Shown here: positions 19,485 to 27,794 of the stretch, one piece after another
Position numbering within the stretch: position 1 is the first letter of the stretch
Layout: each line of letters starts with the position of its first letter
NCBI RefSeq assembly: GCF_021531595.1
Contig: NZ_JADYUD010000013.1
Location: forward strand, 1 to 52,918
Reading direction: 5' to 3'
Length of the DNA: 52,918 nucleotides
From: Fusobacterium perfoetens
Lineage (GTDB): Bacteria; Fusobacteriota; Fusobacteriia; Fusobacteriales; Fusobacteriaceae
The notes under the pieces: generated by a model
Told to the model about the DNA's origin: nothing
The model's input: only the letters and a program-made list of their open reading frames with translations
Database searches by the model: none
Translations under genes and position numbers: made by a program

Positions 19485-20597
19485 ATGGGATTATTAGACA
19501 GAAGAAGCATAAATACAGCAGTAAAAAAATTTAAAAAGATGGATCATACCCTTATATTAAAAATATTTTTAATAATAACTTTAAGTCTTACTGCTGTTTA
19601 TACAGCTACAGCTCATAGAACACTTTCTTTTTTTAAGAAAGAGCTTATATGGACAGCTCTGGGAGTGAGTGTATATTTTACAGTTTCTCTTATAGATTAT
19701 AGAAAATATGCAAAATATTATAAATTTATCTATGCAGTAAATATTTTAATGCTTGTTGCTGTTTATATATTTGGAGACGAGGCAAAGGGAGCTAAAAGAT
19801 GGATAGATCTTGGAGTTATAAGTGTTCAGCCTTCTGAATTTGCAAAACTTTTTCTTGTTCTTTCTTTTGCTGAAGTTCTTATATTAAATTATGGAAAAAG
19901 TTTCAGAGGACTAAAGGATATGTTTTTCTCAGGGCTTCATGTGCTTCCAATATTTCTTTTGGTTCTTAATCAGCCAGATCTTGGAACATCACTTGTTCTT
20001 ATATTCATATATCTTGTGATGATTTTTATTCATGGAATAGACTGGAAAACAATATGGCAGCTTGCAATTTTAGGAGCAGCAAGTATTCCAGCAGCATATT
20101 TTTTTCTGCTTAAAGATTATCAGAGAACAAGAATTCAGACATTTTTAAATCCAGAAGCAGATCTTATGAACAGTGGATGGAATGTTGTACAATCAAAAAT
20201 TGCAATAGGTTCAGGAGGAATGTTTGGAAAAGGATTCCTTCAGGGGACACAGAGCAAATTAAGATTTCTTCCTGAATCTCATACTGACTTTATTGGTTCT
20301 GTTTTTCTTGAAGAGAGAGGATTTGTAGGAGGAGTTCTTCTTATTGTTCTTTATCTTGCTCTTATAATGAATATTATAAAAATAGGGGATGTTTCAGAAG
20401 ACAGATATGGAAAATTAATATGTTATGGAATAGCAAGTATTTTCTTTTTCCATGTTGTAATAAATGTGGGAATGATTATGGGAGTAATGCCTGTTACAGG
20501 TCTTCCACTTCTTTTTATGAGTTATGGAGGAAGTTCATTTGTTTTCGGATTTTTAATGCTTGGAATAGTTCACAGTGTAAAAATACATAAGTTTTAG
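19485..20597 (+). CDS. rodA: Rod-shape peptidoglycan glycosyltransferase RodA (SEDS family)
   Basis: SEDS-family membrane glycosyltransferase that polymerises lipid II for lateral wall growth with a class B PBP. The 370-residue product has about ten hydrophobic segments, the AKRWIDLGVISVQPSEFAK loop region, NQPDLGTS, and the extracellular loop LPESHTDFIG that carries the essential aspartate, followed by SYGGSS. It resembles RodA more than FtsW because it lacks long tails and lies away from a division cluster. The partner PBP2 is not in the window. Confidence 0.93.
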   Translation: MGLLDRRSINTAVKKFKKMDHTLILKIFLIITLSLTAVYTATAHRTLSFFKKELIWTALGVSVYFTVSLIDYRKYAKYYKFIYAVNILMLVAVYIFGDEAKGAKRWIDLGVISVQPSEFAKLFLVLSFAEVLILNYGKSFRGLKDMFFSGLHVLPIFLLVLNQPDLGTSLVLIFIYLVMIFIHGIDWKTIWQLAILGAASIPAAYFFLLKDYQRTRIQTFLNPEADLMNSGWNVVQSKIAIGSGGMFGKGFLQGTQSKLRFLPESHTDFIGSVFLEERGFVGGVLLIVLYLALIMNIIKIGDVSEDRYGKLICYGIASIFFFHVVINVGMIMGVMPVTGLPLLFMSYGGSSFVFGFLMLGIVHSVKIHKF

Positions 20598-20605
20598 AGG
20601 TAATT

Positions 20606-21484
20606 ATGAAATATATAATAGAAAAAGAAGATGAAGGAGTAAGACTGGACAGATATTTAAGAAAAAAACTTAAATCAACTCCTCTTACAGAAATCTTTAA
20701 GGCTATGAGAATAGGAAAGATAAAAGTAAATAATAAGAAGAAAAAAGAAAATTATCGTCTTATGGAAGGAGACAAGGTCTTTATAGGTCTTGAAGTTTCT
20801 GAAGAAGAAATAAAAGAAGAACCATTTATAGAACTTTCTCTTAAAGAAAAAGAAGAACTAAAAAAAGGTATAGTTTTTGAAAATGATGATCTTATTATTT
20901 TTAATAAGAAAAAAGATGTGGTTATGCATAAGGGAAGTGGCTATGAATATGGAATTTCCGAGATGTTTAAATCATATTTTAAAGATAATAATTTTAACTT
21001 TGTAAATAGGATAGACAGAAAAACTTCAGGTCTTGTTATAGGTGCAAAAAATAAAATATCCACAAGAGTTTTAACTGAAGAGGTAAGAGAAAATAATATA
21101 AAGAAAAAATATTATGTTCTTGTACATGGAATTATAAATAAAGAAAAATTTATAATAGATAACTATCTTAAAAAAATAGAAGATAAGGTAGTTGTAACTT
21201 CAGAAGAAGATCCTGAAGGGAAAGAAGCAATAACTATATTTAAAACTTTAAAACATGGAAAGAATATAACACTTCTTGAAGCAGAACTTATTACAGGAAG
21301 AACACACCAGCTGAGAGTACAGCTTTCACATATGGGAAATCCTATAATAGGAGATACAAGATATGGAATAAAAGATGATGAAAAATCATTATATCTTAAT
21401 TCTTTTTATTGTGAGATACCTAAATATAATGTAAAAGTTGAACTTCCTATCTCAGAATTTTTTGAACTTAGATTAAAAAAATAA
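20606..21484 (+). CDS. RluC/RluD family pseudouridine synthase
   Basis: Isomerises uridine to pseudouridine in large rRNA or tRNA. The 292-residue product has an N-terminal S4-like RNA-binding domain (about 1-65: GVRLDRYLRKKL) and a catalytic domain with Asp137 in NRIDRKTSG and the GRTHQLRVQLSHMG motif near residues 233-246. The exact substrate (RluC, RluD or another) is unresolved. It is the last gene of the long plus-strand block; a large palindromic repeat follows. Confidence 0.92.
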   Translation: MKYIIEKEDEGVRLDRYLRKKLKSTPLTEIFKAMRIGKIKVNNKKKKENYRLMEGDKVFIGLEVSEEEIKEEPFIELSLKEKEELKKGIVFENDDLIIFNKKKDVVMHKGSGYEYGISEMFKSYFKDNNFNFVNRIDRKTSGLVIGAKNKISTRVLTEEVRENNIKKKYYVLVHGIINKEKFIIDNYLKKIEDKVVVTSEEDPEGKEAITIFKTLKHGKNITLLEAELITGRTHQLRVQLSHMGNPIIGDTRYGIKDDEKSLYLNSFYCEIPKYNVKVELPISEFFELRLKK

Positions 21485-21498
21485 TTTTATAAAATATT

Positions 21499-21700
21499 AT
21501 GGGCTGTTGTAAATCTATAAAAATAAAATTTTATTCTGTGAAAATATTTTTTATTTATATTGTTCGTTTCACTAAAAATGACAAACTCGTTTCACTCAAA
21601 CAGTGTCATTTTTCAGTGTTCAACTCACTTCATAAATTACAAAAATATTTTCAATATCTTAAAATTTTATTTTTATAAATTAGAAAATGCAACAGCCCAT
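21499..21700. repeat. Palindromic intergenic repeat, copy 1
   Basis: A 202-bp element bounded by the perfect 11-bp terminal inverted repeat ATGGGCTGTTG / CAACAGCCCAT. The interior arms (ATAAAAATAAAATTTTA..., GAAAATATTTTT...) are largely complementary to each other, and a nested hairpin pairs 21574-21583 with 21604-21613 (AAAAATGACA / TGTCATTTTT) plus CACT/AGTG outside it. Copies 2 and 3 share the arms. It lies between the convergent 3' ends of the pseudouridine synthase gene and livJ. No coding potential was seen. Confidence 0.85.
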
Positions 21701-21723
21701 TTTAATATAAAAATTTTCTTTTA

Positions 21724-21757
21724 GTTACTTTTCTTTGTTTTCACAAAGAAAAGTAAC
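21724..21757. terminator. Perfect 14-bp hairpin at the 3' end of the livJ-type gene
   Basis: GTTACTTTTCTTTG (21724-21737) and its exact reverse complement (21744-21757) flank a six-base loop, ten bases past the livJ stop. A pure T-run does not follow directly in either direction, so termination is plausible but not certain. It is the perfect version of the hairpin at 17709-17740. Confidence 0.6.
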
Positions 21758-21766
21758 ATAATAATT

Positions 21767-22909
21767 TTATTCAGGTTTTACAACAGAGTCAAAAGTATAT
21801 TCTCCGTTTACAATTTTTAAAACAGTAACATCTTTTACAGGGTTATTTTTTTCGTCAAATGTAAGATGTCCTGTTACACCATCATAGCTAAGAGTTTTTA
21901 AAGCATCAATAACAGCTTGTTTTTCAGTAGTTCCAGCTTTTTCAATAGCAGCTTTCATCATGTATGCAGAGTCATAAGAAAGAGCAGCGAATGAAGAAGG
22001 TTCTTCGTTATAAACTTCTTTATATGCTTTAACAAATTCTTGAACTTTAGGAGACTGATCATCTAGAGAATAGTGATTAGTGAAGTAAGAATTTTCAACA
22101 GCTCCATATGCACTAGGATCAAGAGTTTTAGAAACACCGTCCCAACCATCAGGACCAATGAATGTAGATTTTAAACCAACTTCTCTTGCTTGAACTGTGA
22201 TAAGAGCAGCTTGTTCATAATAATCAGGAACAACTAAAACATCTGGATTAGTTGGAAGAATTTTTGTAAGCTGAGCTCTGAAATCTTTATCCCCATCAGA
22301 ATATCCTTCTTTAGCAACTACTTTTAATCCAAGTTTTCCAGCTTGTTCAATGAATGCTTTAGAAACACCATCAGAATAGTCACTAGAGTTATTTACAAGA
22401 ATAGCAACAGTTCCAGCTTTTAAATTATTTTTAGCAAAGTTTGCAAGAACAACTCCTTGATAAGGGTCAGTGAAGCATGTACGGAATACATTTGGTCCTG
22501 CTTCAGTGATATTGAATTGAGTTCCGTTTGGTGTAATCATAGGCATATTATCCTGAGCAGCTACTTCAGCAATAGCAAGAGTAGGTTTTGAAGGAGCATC
22601 ACCAATGAATGCAACAATTCCTTGATCTACAAGTCTGTTATAAGCAGTGATTGCTTCAGTAGGATCTCCTTTAGAGTCAAGAACAGTAAATTCAACTTGT
22701 TTTCCAAGAATACCACCATTTTTATTGATTTCGTCCATAGCAAGTTTAGATCCATTTGAAGAAGTGATTCCATAAATAGCAACAGGCCCAGTAAGAGGTG
22801 CAGTACAACCAATTTTTACAGTATCAGCAGTTTTAGCAGTTTCTTTTTCACCTCCACATGCTGCAAGAAGTAAAGTTGCTCCAAGTAGTAAAGTGTTAAA
22901 TTTTTTCAT
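21767..22909 (-). CDS. Branched-chain/amphipathic amino-acid ABC transporter substrate-binding lipoprotein (LivJ-like)
   Basis: Periplasmic binding protein of a LivJ/LivK-type importer. The 380-residue product begins with a lipoprotein signal peptide with lipobox LLLAAC, so the mature protein starts at Cys18. It then shows the family's IGCTAPLTGPVAIYG start and ANGT/YDSAYMM segments of the two-lobe periplasmic-binding fold. No permease or ATPase gene is adjacent, so it is an orphan binding protein here. The ligand cannot be deduced. A GGGGGG run precedes the ATG. A terminator-like hairpin lies about 65 bases upstream of the start, suggesting control by readthrough. Confidence 0.9.
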   Translation of the reverse strand: MKKFNTLLLGATLLLAACGGEKETAKTADTVKIGCTAPLTGPVAIYGITSSNGSKLAMDEINKNGGILGKQVEFTVLDSKGDPTEAITAYNRLVDQGIVAFIGDAPSKPTLAIAEVAAQDNMPMITPNGTQFNITEAGPNVFRTCFTDPYQGVVLANFAKNNLKAGTVAILVNNSSDYSDGVSKAFIEQAGKLGLKVVAKEGYSDGDKDFRAQLTKILPTNPDVLVVPDYYEQAALITVQAREVGLKSTFIGPDGWDGVSKTLDPSAYGAVENSYFTNHYSLDDQSPKVQEFVKAYKEVYNEEPSSFAALSYDSAYMMKAAIEKAGTTEKQAVIDALKTLSYDGVTGHLTFDEKNNPVKDVTVLKIVNGEYTFDSVVKPE

Positions 22910-22966
22910 AATGTTTCCCCCCTTAAAAATATATTTTATTTATTTTTTATTTTTAAAATTTTTGTT

Positions 22967-22999
22967 AATAAAAAAGACAGCCTTTGTCAGGCTGCCTTT
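22967..22999 (-). terminator. Intrinsic terminator or attenuator upstream of the livJ-type gene
   Basis: On the minus strand AAAGGCAGCC (22999-22990) pairs with GGCTGTCTTT (22982-22973) with one mismatch and a seven-base loop, followed by a T-rich run. It lies between a small ORF (23080-23226) and livJ (start 22909). No convincing promoter is visible in the remaining 60 bases, so livJ may depend on readthrough of this hairpin. Confidence 0.7.
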
Positions 23000-23079
23000 A
23001 AAATCAAATTAATTATTTTATTCAAAATATTTTATTTTATCACAAACTCACATTTTGTAATTTAACAAAACTTCTTAAT

Positions 23080-23226
23080 TTATGAATTTATAAAATTATA
23101 TCTAAATAAAGGTAATAAAATATGATTATAAATTATCCTAACAAAATTATCTGCATATTCAGTTGTGCTTATTATTGATATTATTATGGCACATATGACA
23201 AATATTATGCTAAGTATTATAAACAT
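23080..23226 (-). CDS. Small membrane protein, 48 residues, function unknown
   Basis: ATG at 23226 is preceded by AGGAGG (revcomp of 23231-23236) four bases away. The frame encodes 48 residues: an isoleucine-rich hydrophobic N-terminus (about residues 1-20) and a polar, aromatic tail (TTEYADNFVRIIYNH...). A promoter-like pair lies just upstream (23287-23315) and an intrinsic terminator just downstream (22967-22999), so it has the layout of a self-contained gene or a leader ORF for livJ. I recognise no family. The AT-rich context means an open frame of this length could be chance. Confidence 0.5.
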   Translation of the reverse strand: MFIILSIIFVICAIIISIISTTEYADNFVRIIYNHILLPLFRYNFINS

Positions 23227-23286
23227 ATTTCCTCCTTTTTTATAGCTTTAGAAAATTTTAAGTTTTTGTATTCTGTTATTGAAGTA

Positions 23287-23315
23287 AGTATAAAACAAAA
23301 TTAAAAAAAATGCAA
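23287..23315 (-). promoter_or_regulatory. Promoter-like pair for the small ORF / livJ leader
   Basis: On the minus strand TTGCAT (23315-23310) and TATACT (23292-23287) are 17 bp apart. The -10 box is good and the -35 box weak. Transcription from here would pass through the 48-codon ORF and the 22967-22999 hairpin before livJ. Confidence 0.45.
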
Positions 23316-23375
23316 GAAAAATTTTAAAAAAATTAAAAAATTTTTTTAAAACTATTATTTTACTTTAAATATAGA

Positions 23376-23407
23376 TAAAAAATGCTCTGCCCATAAGGCA
23401 GAGCATT
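23376..23407 (-). terminator. Intrinsic terminator of tnaA
   Basis: AATGCTCTGCC (minus strand 23407-23397) pairs perfectly over 11 bp with GGCAGAGCATT (23391-23381), five-base loop, followed by TTTTT on the minus strand. It is 36 bases past the tnaA stop. Confidence 0.9.
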
Positions 23408-23442
23408 AGTCTAATAGTTTTTATTCAATTGTAATTAATTTA

Positions 23443-24834
23443 TTATTCTTCTACTGGAGCAAGAGATGCTTGGAAGTGACGAAGAATAGGTGGTTCCCAA
23501 GTAATTTTGTAACCATGTTTAATTTCGTGTGCTCTCTTACTTACAGCTATAATAGCGTCAGCCATTATGTCAAAGTGAGATTGAGTGTAAACTCTTCTTG
23601 GAATTGCAAGACGAGTAAATTCAAAGTCAGCTTTTAATTGTTCACCAGTATCAGGATCGTTTCCTAACATATAAGATCCGATGTCACAAGTTCTAATTCC
23701 AGCTTCAATATATAATTCTATTGCAAGAACTTGTCCTGGATATTCATTGTAAGGGATTTGAGGGAACATAGCTTTCGCATCAACGAATGCTCCGTGTCCT
23801 CCGATAGGTGCTTGGTAAGCGATACCAGCATCATCTAATCTAGATGCTAAGTATTCCATTTGTCCATTTCTGTATTTTAAGTAGTTTTCATCTATACCTT
23901 CATAAAGTCCTATAGCAAGAGCTTCTAGGTCTCTTCCTCCAAGTCCTCCATAAGTGAAGAATCCTTCGTAAGAAATACAGTTAGCTTTTATTTTAAGGAT
24001 TAATGGGCTTTCAGCATCTTTAATACCGATAAGACCTCCCATATTAACTATAGTATCTTTTTTAGCAGACATAGTAAACATATCAGCATAGCTGAACATT
24101 TCTCTTACTATTTCTTTTATTGATTTGTCTTGGTATCCTTCTTCATCTCTCTTAATGAAGAAAGCATTTTCTGCATAACGAGCAGCGTCTATATTGAAAG
24201 GAATGTTGTATTTTTTACATACAGCAGCTGTTTCTCTGATGTTTGCCATAGAAACTGGTTGTCCACCTGCAGAGTTGTTAGTAACTGTCATAACAACAAG
24301 TCCAACATTTTCAGGTCCTTTTTCAAGGATTATTCTTTCCATTTTTTCTACGTCCATGTTTCCTTTAAATTTGCAACGAAGAGATGGATTTTTAGCTGCT
24401 TCAATAACACAGTCTATAGGTCTTGCTCCTGCTAATATAACGTGAGCACGAGTAGTGTCAAAGAACATGTTAGAGATAGCTACTTTACCTGTGCTTAAGA
24501 AAGTAGGGAAAAGAACTTTTTCAGCTGCTCTTCCTTGGTGAACTGGTTGGATAAATCCATATTCAAATATATCTTTTCCAGCTTCAACTAATTTATAATA
24601 ACTTGATGCTCCTGCGTAAGCTTCGTCTCCACGCATAACTCCTGCCCATTGTTTGTCACTCATTGCATTTGTTCCAGAGTCAGTTAGAAGGTCAATGTAA
24701 ACATCTTCACCTTTAAGATTGAAAAGATTGTATTTAGCTTCTTTAATTTTCTCAATTCTTTCCTCTCTAGTTAACATTTTAATAGGTTCTACCATCTTAA
24801 TTCTAAATGGTTCTGGGATATACTTTACTGCCAT
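23443..24834 (-). CDS. tnaA: Tryptophanase
   Basis: PLP lyase that splits tryptophan to indole, pyruvate and ammonia. The 463-residue product has the PLP lysine at K259 in SAKKD. Tyrosine phenol-lyase is the close alternative, and residue choices argue against it: Asp126 (FFDTTR) and His453 (LRHF) match tryptophanase Asp137 and His463, and the position of the phenol-lyase Arg381 is isoleucine (I385 in DIGS). GGAGGTG precedes the ATG. It is transcribed divergently from a YheO-type regulator and lies near an NSS amino-acid symporter, as expected for tryptophan uptake and breakdown. Its leader holds a GC-rich foldable element. Confidence 0.92.
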   Translation of the reverse strand: MAVKYIPEPFRIKMVEPIKMLTREERIEKIKEAKYNLFNLKGEDVYIDLLTDSGTNAMSDKQWAGVMRGDEAYAGASSYYKLVEAGKDIFEYGFIQPVHQGRAAEKVLFPTFLSTGKVAISNMFFDTTRAHVILAGARPIDCVIEAAKNPSLRCKFKGNMDVEKMERIILEKGPENVGLVVMTVTNNSAGGQPVSMANIRETAAVCKKYNIPFNIDAARYAENAFFIKRDEEGYQDKSIKEIVREMFSYADMFTMSAKKDTIVNMGGLIGIKDAESPLILKIKANCISYEGFFTYGGLGGRDLEALAIGLYEGIDENYLKYRNGQMEYLASRLDDAGIAYQAPIGGHGAFVDAKAMFPQIPYNEYPGQVLAIELYIEAGIRTCDIGSYMLGNDPDTGEQLKADFEFTRLAIPRRVYTQSHFDIMADAIIAVSKRAHEIKHGYKITWEPPILRHFQASLAPVEE

Positions 24835-24870
24835 AAAAAAACACCTCCAAAATTTCTAATAAAAAATTTG

Positions 24871-24938
24871 TCTGTGCCCCGGTCATCGTACAGGCCGACT
24901 GGCGGGCGGCATCTTTTTAAATAAAAGCTGGTCACAGA
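24871..24938 (-). promoter_or_regulatory. GC-rich structured leader element of tnaA, candidate cis-regulatory RNA
   Basis: Between the tnaA promoter and start codon the minus strand folds well. P1 pairs UCUGUG (24938-24933) with CACAGA (24976 is not involved; partner is 24876-24871). P2 is a CUUUU/AAAAG hairpin (24927-24913). P3 pairs GCCG (24910-24907) with CGGC (24897-24894), and its C-rich loop (24906-24903, CCCG) can pair with CGGG at 24881-24878 as a pseudoknot. The core 24876-24910 is about 77% GC in a very AT-rich region. A U-run (AAAUUUUUUA) follows P1 and a ribosome-binding site lies close behind, so either termination or translation could be controlled. I matched it to no riboswitch class I know. 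Confidence 0.6.
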
Positions 24939-25005
24939 TTCCAGCATATTTAACATAACGAGAACAGAACTTAAAAAATTTAATCTTTCCTGTTCTGTTG
25001 AGACT

Positions 25006-25034
25006 ATATTATCATTTTAATAAAAAAATGTCAA
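25006..25034 (-). promoter_or_regulatory. tnaA promoter
   Basis: On the minus strand a consensus TTGACA (25034-25029) is followed 17 bp later by TAATAT (25011-25006); GATAAT with a shorter spacer overlaps it. Transcription would start near 24999, giving a leader of about 165 bases. The first 35 bases could form an AACAGAAC/GTTCTGTT hairpin (24999-24992 with 24970-24963). Confidence 0.65.
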
Positions 25035-25074
25035 TATTTTCTTAAAAATTTTTTGAAAATTTTAAGAACTTTAT

Positions 25075-25098
25075 GTTCTGAATAAGTTTTTCAAGAAC
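25075..25098. promoter_or_regulatory. Inverted repeat upstream of the tnaA promoter, possible operator
   Basis: GTTCT (25075-25079) and AGAAC (25094-25098) form an inverted repeat, extendable to GTTCT-GAA / TTC-A-AGAAC with one bulge. It sits about 40 bp upstream of the tnaA -35 box. The related word GTTCTG/CAGAAC also occurs at 24992-24997 and 24965-24970. It may be a regulator site, for example for the YheO-type protein, but this is inference only. Confidence 0.35.
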
Positions 25099-25353
25099 AG
25101 AAAACATACTTTGAATTAAAAAATAAAAAAATATAGGGTATCAGAAAGTCTAGAAATTATGATACTATATAATATCTTTTTTATAGAAGAAAATAGCCAG
25201 AATCTTTTTTATTGATATAAAAAAAAGAAAAAGTATGTAAAAGCAGTACTTTATATTTAAAAGCGGCTTAATTTGAGACTTAATATTTAATTTATGAAAG
25301 AAGTGTTTGTATTTAGATTCATATTTTACATTTTTATCATATATATTATATAT

Positions 25354-25381
25354 TTTACTTATTAGAAAAATGTATTATACT
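25354..25381 (+). promoter_or_regulatory. Possible promoter of the YheO-type regulator
   Basis: TTTACT (25354-25359) and TATACT (25376-25381) with a 16-bp spacer, about 85 bases before the regulator start. The surrounding intergenic DNA (24835-25466) is very AT-rich, so alternatives exist. It also holds an inverted GTATCA/TGATAC pair around 25139-25165. Confidence 0.4.
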
Positions 25382-25466
25382 TAAGAATATAAAAGTTAGA
25401 AATACTTCTCGGAGAAAAAATATTACAAGAAAAAATTCTTATCAATTAAAAACGGGAGGCAAGACA

Positions 25467-26129
25467 ATGACTTTTAATGACAGCTTTGAATATTATACTA
25501 TAATAATAAACTTCCTTGAAAAGACACTTGGGGATATAGCAGAAATAACTCTTTATAGTTTTGAAAAAAGTAAAGAAGGAGAACTTATTTCTAAATCTTC
25601 AAACTGCAGCTTTGAAATGGGAAGTTCTATTCCGAAAACACTTGGAAAGCTTTTGGAAAAATATGCAAAAGATGAAGATCCAGATCTTAATTTTGTAACA
25701 AATTTTCCAGGAAAAGCAAATGACGGACAGCTGTTCAGAGTATCTACCTTTTTTATAAAAGACAGTAAAAAAAATCTAAGAGGTGTCTTTAATATAAGAA
25801 TAGATATTTCAAATATGATAGGAGCAGCGAATTTCCTTAATGGGCTTTTAAAAGCCATAACAGGAGGAGATGAAAGAAATATTGCTAAAGAATCTGATGA
25901 AGTTGATGAACTTGGAACTATAGAAGAATATGCACAATATGTTATTAATCAATATTTCAATAATTTGAAAAAGCCAATAGATGCATTGAATACTTCAGAA
26001 AAAATAGAAATAGTGAAACAACTTAACCAGAAAGGTATATTTCATCTTAAAGGAAGTGTTGGTGAACTGGCAAAGAGATTCCATACTTCTGAAAAGACAA
26101 TTTACAGATATTTAAGTACAGGACAGTAA
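25467..26129 (+). CDS. YheO/DauR-type transcriptional regulator (PAS-like plus HTH)
   Basis: A 220-residue DNA-binding regulator. The N-terminal half matches the YheO-type PAS-like domain (FLEKTLGDIAEITLYSFE... RGVFNIRIDIS) and the C-terminus carries a helix-turn-helix (about 195-218: GSVGELAKRFHTSEKTIYRYL). YheO-family proteins such as DauR often control adjacent amino-acid catabolic genes. It is divergent from tnaA and upstream of the NSS symporter, so it is a good candidate regulator of tryptophan use. Its ligand is unknown. GGGAGG precedes the ATG. Confidence 0.85.
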   Translation: MTFNDSFEYYTIIINFLEKTLGDIAEITLYSFEKSKEGELISKSSNCSFEMGSSIPKTLGKLLEKYAKDEDPDLNFVTNFPGKANDGQLFRVSTFFIKDSKKNLRGVFNIRIDISNMIGAANFLNGLLKAITGGDERNIAKESDEVDELGTIEEYAQYVINQYFNNLKKPIDALNTSEKIEIVKQLNQKGIFHLKGSVGELAKRFHTSEKTIYRYLSTGQ

Positions 26130-26183
26130 CAGCGAAACACAATTCTACATAGCAACAACTTAATAATGATATTCCGGAAGAAC

Positions 26184-26229
26184 TTTTATAAAGAAAACAT
26201 GGAAAGTTTATGGGTTTTCCTTTATAAAA
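26184..26229 (+). repeat. Hairpin between the regulator and the NSS symporter
   Basis: TTTTATAAAGAAAAC (26184-26198) pairs with GTTTTCCTTTATAAAA (26214-26229) with one bulged base and a 15-base loop, followed by TTATTTT. It may terminate the regulator transcript or attenuate the symporter gene, which starts 48 bases downstream. Confidence 0.55.
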
Positions 26230-26276
26230 TTATTTTATAAAAAACTATGATTTTAATCTTAAGGAGGTCTATCATC

Positions 26277-27767
26277 ATGGCTGAAGCAAGAGAATTATGG
26301 CAAAGCAGAAAAGGATTTATTTATGCAGCAGTAGGGGCAGCAATAGGACTTGGAAACTTATGGAGATTCCCGTTCCAAGCTTATAAAAACGGAGGAGGAG
26401 CATTTTTCTTCCCTTACATAGTAGCTCTATTTACTTGTGCAGTACCATTAATGATATTAGAATATCAATATGGTAGAAAAATTAGAGGAGGATCAACAAA
26501 AGCCTTCAGAATGCTTGGAAAGAAGTATGAATGGGTTGGTTGGCTTCAAGTAATGGTACCGATAGTTGTAATGATGTTCTACAGTACAATTATTTCTGTA
26601 TCTGTTGTATTTATGGTATGGTCTTTATTACATGCTTTTGGTGTAGTAAACTGGATGTCAAATCCTGGTCCTATAATGGGAATGATTGCAGGAAGTGCGT
26701 CAGGGCCTTTTGACTTAGCAGCAGGAATCAGTAAGTATATGTTAAGCTTTGTAATCGTTGTATGGCTTGGAAACTGGATAATCGTTAAAAATGGTATATC
26801 TGGTGGAATAGAAAAATGTTCTAAAGTTTTCACTCCAGTACTTATGGTTATGATGGTAATATTTATGATTAACTCTGTAAGACTTGATGGTTCAATACTT
26901 GGTCTTAATACATTATTTACACCTGATTTCAGCAAAATAGCAAATCCTAATATCTGGGTTGCTGCTTATGCACAAGTATTCTTCTCTACAACTCTTGCAG
27001 TTGGAGTTATGATAGCTTATGGATCTTATATTCCTGATGATTGGGATATAGTAAACAGTTCATTTATGACAGTATTCTCAAATGCGTCATTTGACATAAT
27101 TGCTGGTATAACAGTATTCTCTACACTTGGACACCTTGTTACAAAAATGGGTGTTGGATTTGACTCTTTCGGAAGCGGTGCAGGAGTTGCCTTCATAGCT
27201 TTCCCAATAGCAGTATCAACAATAACTTCTAATACAGTATTACAAGGATTAATAGGATTCCTATTCTTCTTCTGTCTATTTATAGCAGGTCTTTCTTCAA
27301 GTATTTCAATGCTTGAATCATTTGCAGCATCTGTTATGGATAAATTTAACATAGACAGAAAGAAACTAGTATCAATCATATCTGTAGTTGGATTTATAGG
27401 AAGTGCTTGCTTCTCAACTTATGCAGGATTTAACTATATTCTTGATATAGTTGATGCCCATGTAGGAAACTATATTATAGCAACTTCAGGACTTCTTGAA
27501 ACAGTGCTTATGGCTAAACTTTATGGACTTGAAAGAATAAGAGAAGATGCGAACGAATTCTCTGATTTCAAAATTGGAAAATTATTTAACTTCTTATTAA
27601 AATATGTAACTCCTATCGTTCTTGGAATTACAGTTATATCAAACTTAATAAGCGGATTTACAAGCATGACTACTGCAAAACTTGTATTTGGTTGGGGAAC
27701 AATTGCAATAATGCTTGTGACAGCAACTATTTTCTACAAAAAACCATGGGAAAAATCTATTGATTAA
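26277..27767 (+). CDS. Neurotransmitter:sodium symporter (NSS) family amino-acid transporter
   Basis: Sodium-coupled amino-acid importer. The start at 26277 is chosen because AAGGAGGT lies eight bases upstream; an in-frame ATG at 26247 lies ahead of that site. The 496-residue product has the NSS signature in segment 1 (AAVGAAIGLGNLWRFPF), the GGGAFFFPY motif and about 12 hydrophobic segments. F. nucleatum Tyt1 is a characterised tyrosine transporter of this family, but the gene here is longer, and its position in the tnaA region suggests tryptophan or another aromatic substrate. A MetS-type microprotein gene follows. Confidence 0.92.
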   Translation: MAEARELWQSRKGFIYAAVGAAIGLGNLWRFPFQAYKNGGGAFFFPYIVALFTCAVPLMILEYQYGRKIRGGSTKAFRMLGKKYEWVGWLQVMVPIVVMMFYSTIISVSVVFMVWSLLHAFGVVNWMSNPGPIMGMIAGSASGPFDLAAGISKYMLSFVIVVWLGNWIIVKNGISGGIEKCSKVFTPVLMVMMVIFMINSVRLDGSILGLNTLFTPDFSKIANPNIWVAAYAQVFFSTTLAVGVMIAYGSYIPDDWDIVNSSFMTVFSNASFDIIAGITVFSTLGHLVTKMGVGFDSFGSGAGVAFIAFPIAVSTITSNTVLQGLIGFLFFFCLFIAGLSSSISMLESFAASVMDKFNIDRKKLVSIISVVGFIGSACFSTYAGFNYILDIVDAHVGNYIIATSGLLETVLMAKLYGLERIREDANEFSDFKIGKLFNFLLKYVTPIVLGITVISNLISGFTSMTTAKLVFGWGTIAIMLVTATIFYKKPWEKSID

Positions 27768-27794
27768 TAATTTAATCTGCAAAGGAGGAAAATT

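Noticed and set aside
23443-24834. Calling this gene tyrosine phenol-lyase
   Set aside because: The position of the phenol-lyase Arg381 is isoleucine, and Asp126 and His453 match tryptophanase residues.
24871-24938. ZTP (pfl) riboswitch on the plus strand, from a GACTGGCG-like string
   Set aside because: The other conserved ZTP segment is absent and no suitable gene lies downstream within range on the plus strand.
24871-24938. HDV-like or hammerhead ribozyme
   Set aside because: The required stem order, catalytic core and CUGAUGA/GAAA motifs are not found.
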